A stretch of DNA of 64,000 bases from SSSZ01 sp016790965 (GTDB taxonomy: Bacteria > Pseudomonadota > Gammaproteobacteria > Burkholderiales > Rhodocyclaceae). Shown one piece after another: positions 63,348 through 64,000 of the stretch. The stretch is from positions 62,001-126,000 of the forward strand of contig JAEUNZ010000012.1 of the NCBI GenBank assembly GCA_016790965.1. The letters run 5' to 3'. Position numbers and translations under genes: made by a program. The notes beneath the pieces were generated by a model that saw only the letters and a list, made by a program, of their open reading frames with translations, did no database searches and had not been told where the DNA came from. Numbering within the stretch: position 1 is the first letter of the stretch; each line of letters opens with the position of its first letter.

Positions 63348-64000
63348 TGCGCCTGCCAACTCTGACCGAAGGGCGCCTCGTCCAGCGCCGCAACCGTTTC
63401 GTGGCGGAGGTGGAGATCGCCGGTGCCGTGGTCGACGCCCATTGTCCCAACACCGGCTCCCTGTTCGGCTGCAAGGCTCCGGGAAGCCGGGTGTGGCTGT
63501 CGCCGGCGGAGAATCCGGAACGCAAACTGCGCTGGACCTGGGAGATTGTGGAAGCCGTTCCCGGCGTCCTCGTCGGCCTCCATACCGGCCGTCCCAACGG
63601 CTTGGTGGAGGAGGCCCTGCGGGCCGGCGGGGTGCCGGCGTTGGCCGGCTACACCGGGTTTCGCCGCGAGGTGCGCTACGGCCGCGAGAACAGCCGCATC
63701 GACCTGCTGCTGGAAGGCGCCGGCTGGCCACCCTGCTACGTGGAAGTGAAGAACGTCACGGCGGCGGTGGATGACGGTATCGGCTTCTTTCCCGATGCCG
63801 TCACCGAGCGCGGCGCCAGGCACCTGCGGGAAATGATGGGGGTGGTGGCCGACGGCGCCCGGGCCGCCCTCGTGTTCTGCGTGCAACGGGGCGACGTGAC
63901 GGAGGTCCGCCCGGCCGACGCCATCGATCCGGTCTATGGACAGACGCTGCGCGAAGCCCTGTCCGTCGGCGTCGAAGCCTACGCCCTGGGGGCGGAAGTG
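63347..64000 (+). CDS. sfsA: SfsA (sugar fermentation stimulation protein), 3' end cut by window edge
   Basis: 218 codons are visible. The family motifs RLVQRRNRFVAEVEIAGAVV, AHCPNTGSLFGCKAPGSRVW, YVEVKNVTAAVDDGIGFFPD, AVTERGARHLREMM and FCVQRGDVTEVRPADAIDPV are present, with nuclease-like acidic residues in the E-x-K site (VEVKN). SfsA is a DNA-binding protein of unclear function with a nuclease fold. About 15-20 residues should remain off the window. Its ATG overlaps the GNAT stop. Confidence 0.94.
   Translation, partial: MRLPTLTEGRLVQRRNRFVAEVEIAGAVVDAHCPNTGSLFGCKAPGSRVWLSPAENPERKLRWTWEIVEAVPGVLVGLHTGRPNGLVEEALRAGGVPALAGYTGFRREVRYGRENSRIDLLLEGAGWPPCYVEVKNVTAAVDDGIGFFPDAVTERGARHLREMMGVVADGARAALVFCVQRGDVTEVRPADAIDPVYGQTLREALSVGVEAYALGAEV

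Overview
The window is about 64 kb of high-GC DNA with almost gap-free coding and short intergenic spaces. Gene content and order point to a betaproteobacterium, most likely of the Rhodocyclales (Dechloromonas/Azospira/Azoarcus/Thauera type). Supporting signs are an SAH riboswitch on metH, a tungsten aldehyde oxidoreductase cluster of the aromatic-degrader type, two BPSS1780-family membrane proteins, the nadD-rsfS-rlmH-maf block, the ribE-ribB-ribH-nusB-thiL-pgpA block, and zapA followed by a 6S RNA and an EVE gene. This assignment is inferred from family knowledge, not from a database search. I see no transposase, integrase, phage gene, CRISPR array or rRNA; the only mobile-like sequences are small non-coding inverted-repeat elements.

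Layout. 1-1.9 kb: metH (cut by the window edge) under an SAH riboswitch. 2-5.6 kb: BamE-like lipoprotein, MFS exporter, yifB/comM and ubiK. 5.6-8.7 kb: nitrogen-control unit of a TorF-type porin, glnK and amtB behind a predicted NtrC site and sigma-54 promoter. 8.7-17.4 kb: a phosphodiesterase, a GGDEF protein, purU, thrH, an ABC-F ATPase and a hybrid kinase with a periplasmic NMT1-like sensor. 17.3-20.5 kb: an Lrp-type regulator divergent from leuA with a long palindrome between them, then cspA and a second infA. 20.8-26.5 kb: mobA, a DsrE protein, a GcvH-like protein, tRNA-Arg(CCG), a small cytochrome c, a Lys/Ala-rich periplasmic protein, rep and a hypothetical gene. 27-34.6 kb: polA head-to-head with a LOG-family gene, a DUF2782 protein, two BPSS1780 proteins, nadD, rsfS, rlmH and maf. 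34.7-41.1 kb: a glycosyltransferase-like protein, a diguanylate cyclase, a GGDEF-EAL protein and an NlpC/P60 lipoprotein.

41.2-49.4 kb is the most interesting part. Eight co-directional genes run from the aldehyde:ferredoxin oxidoreductase (aorA, aorB, aorC) through a MoaD-like carrier and a small unknown protein that also ends in glycines, to a RavA/MoxR ATPase, a ViaA-type VWA protein and a DUF4213/DUF364 protein annotated in families as heavy-metal chelating. A sigma-54-like promoter and a distant palindrome precede aorA. I read the set as a tungstoenzyme with its own candidate maturation machinery. This is inference, but it is the best candidate here for an undescribed system.

49.7-54 kb holds pgpA, thiL, nusB, ribH, a RibBX-type ribB with a degenerate GCHII half, and ribE. 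54-59.2 kb holds a bacteriohemerythrin with a Cys-rich insert and a btuB-btuC-btuD B12 uptake operon under a cobalamin riboswitch. This fits the B12-dependent metH at the other end of the window. 59.2-64 kb holds a ZapB-like protein, zapA, 6S RNA, EVE, a TauE/SafE permease, ubiD, a GNAT acetyltransferase and sfsA (cut by the edge).

Small inverted-repeat elements of at least three kinds sit in the spaces between genes: three copies of a family bounded by CCTGGAAACCTC, a long and a deleted copy of a second family, and a single 164-bp element with 20-bp terminal repeats.
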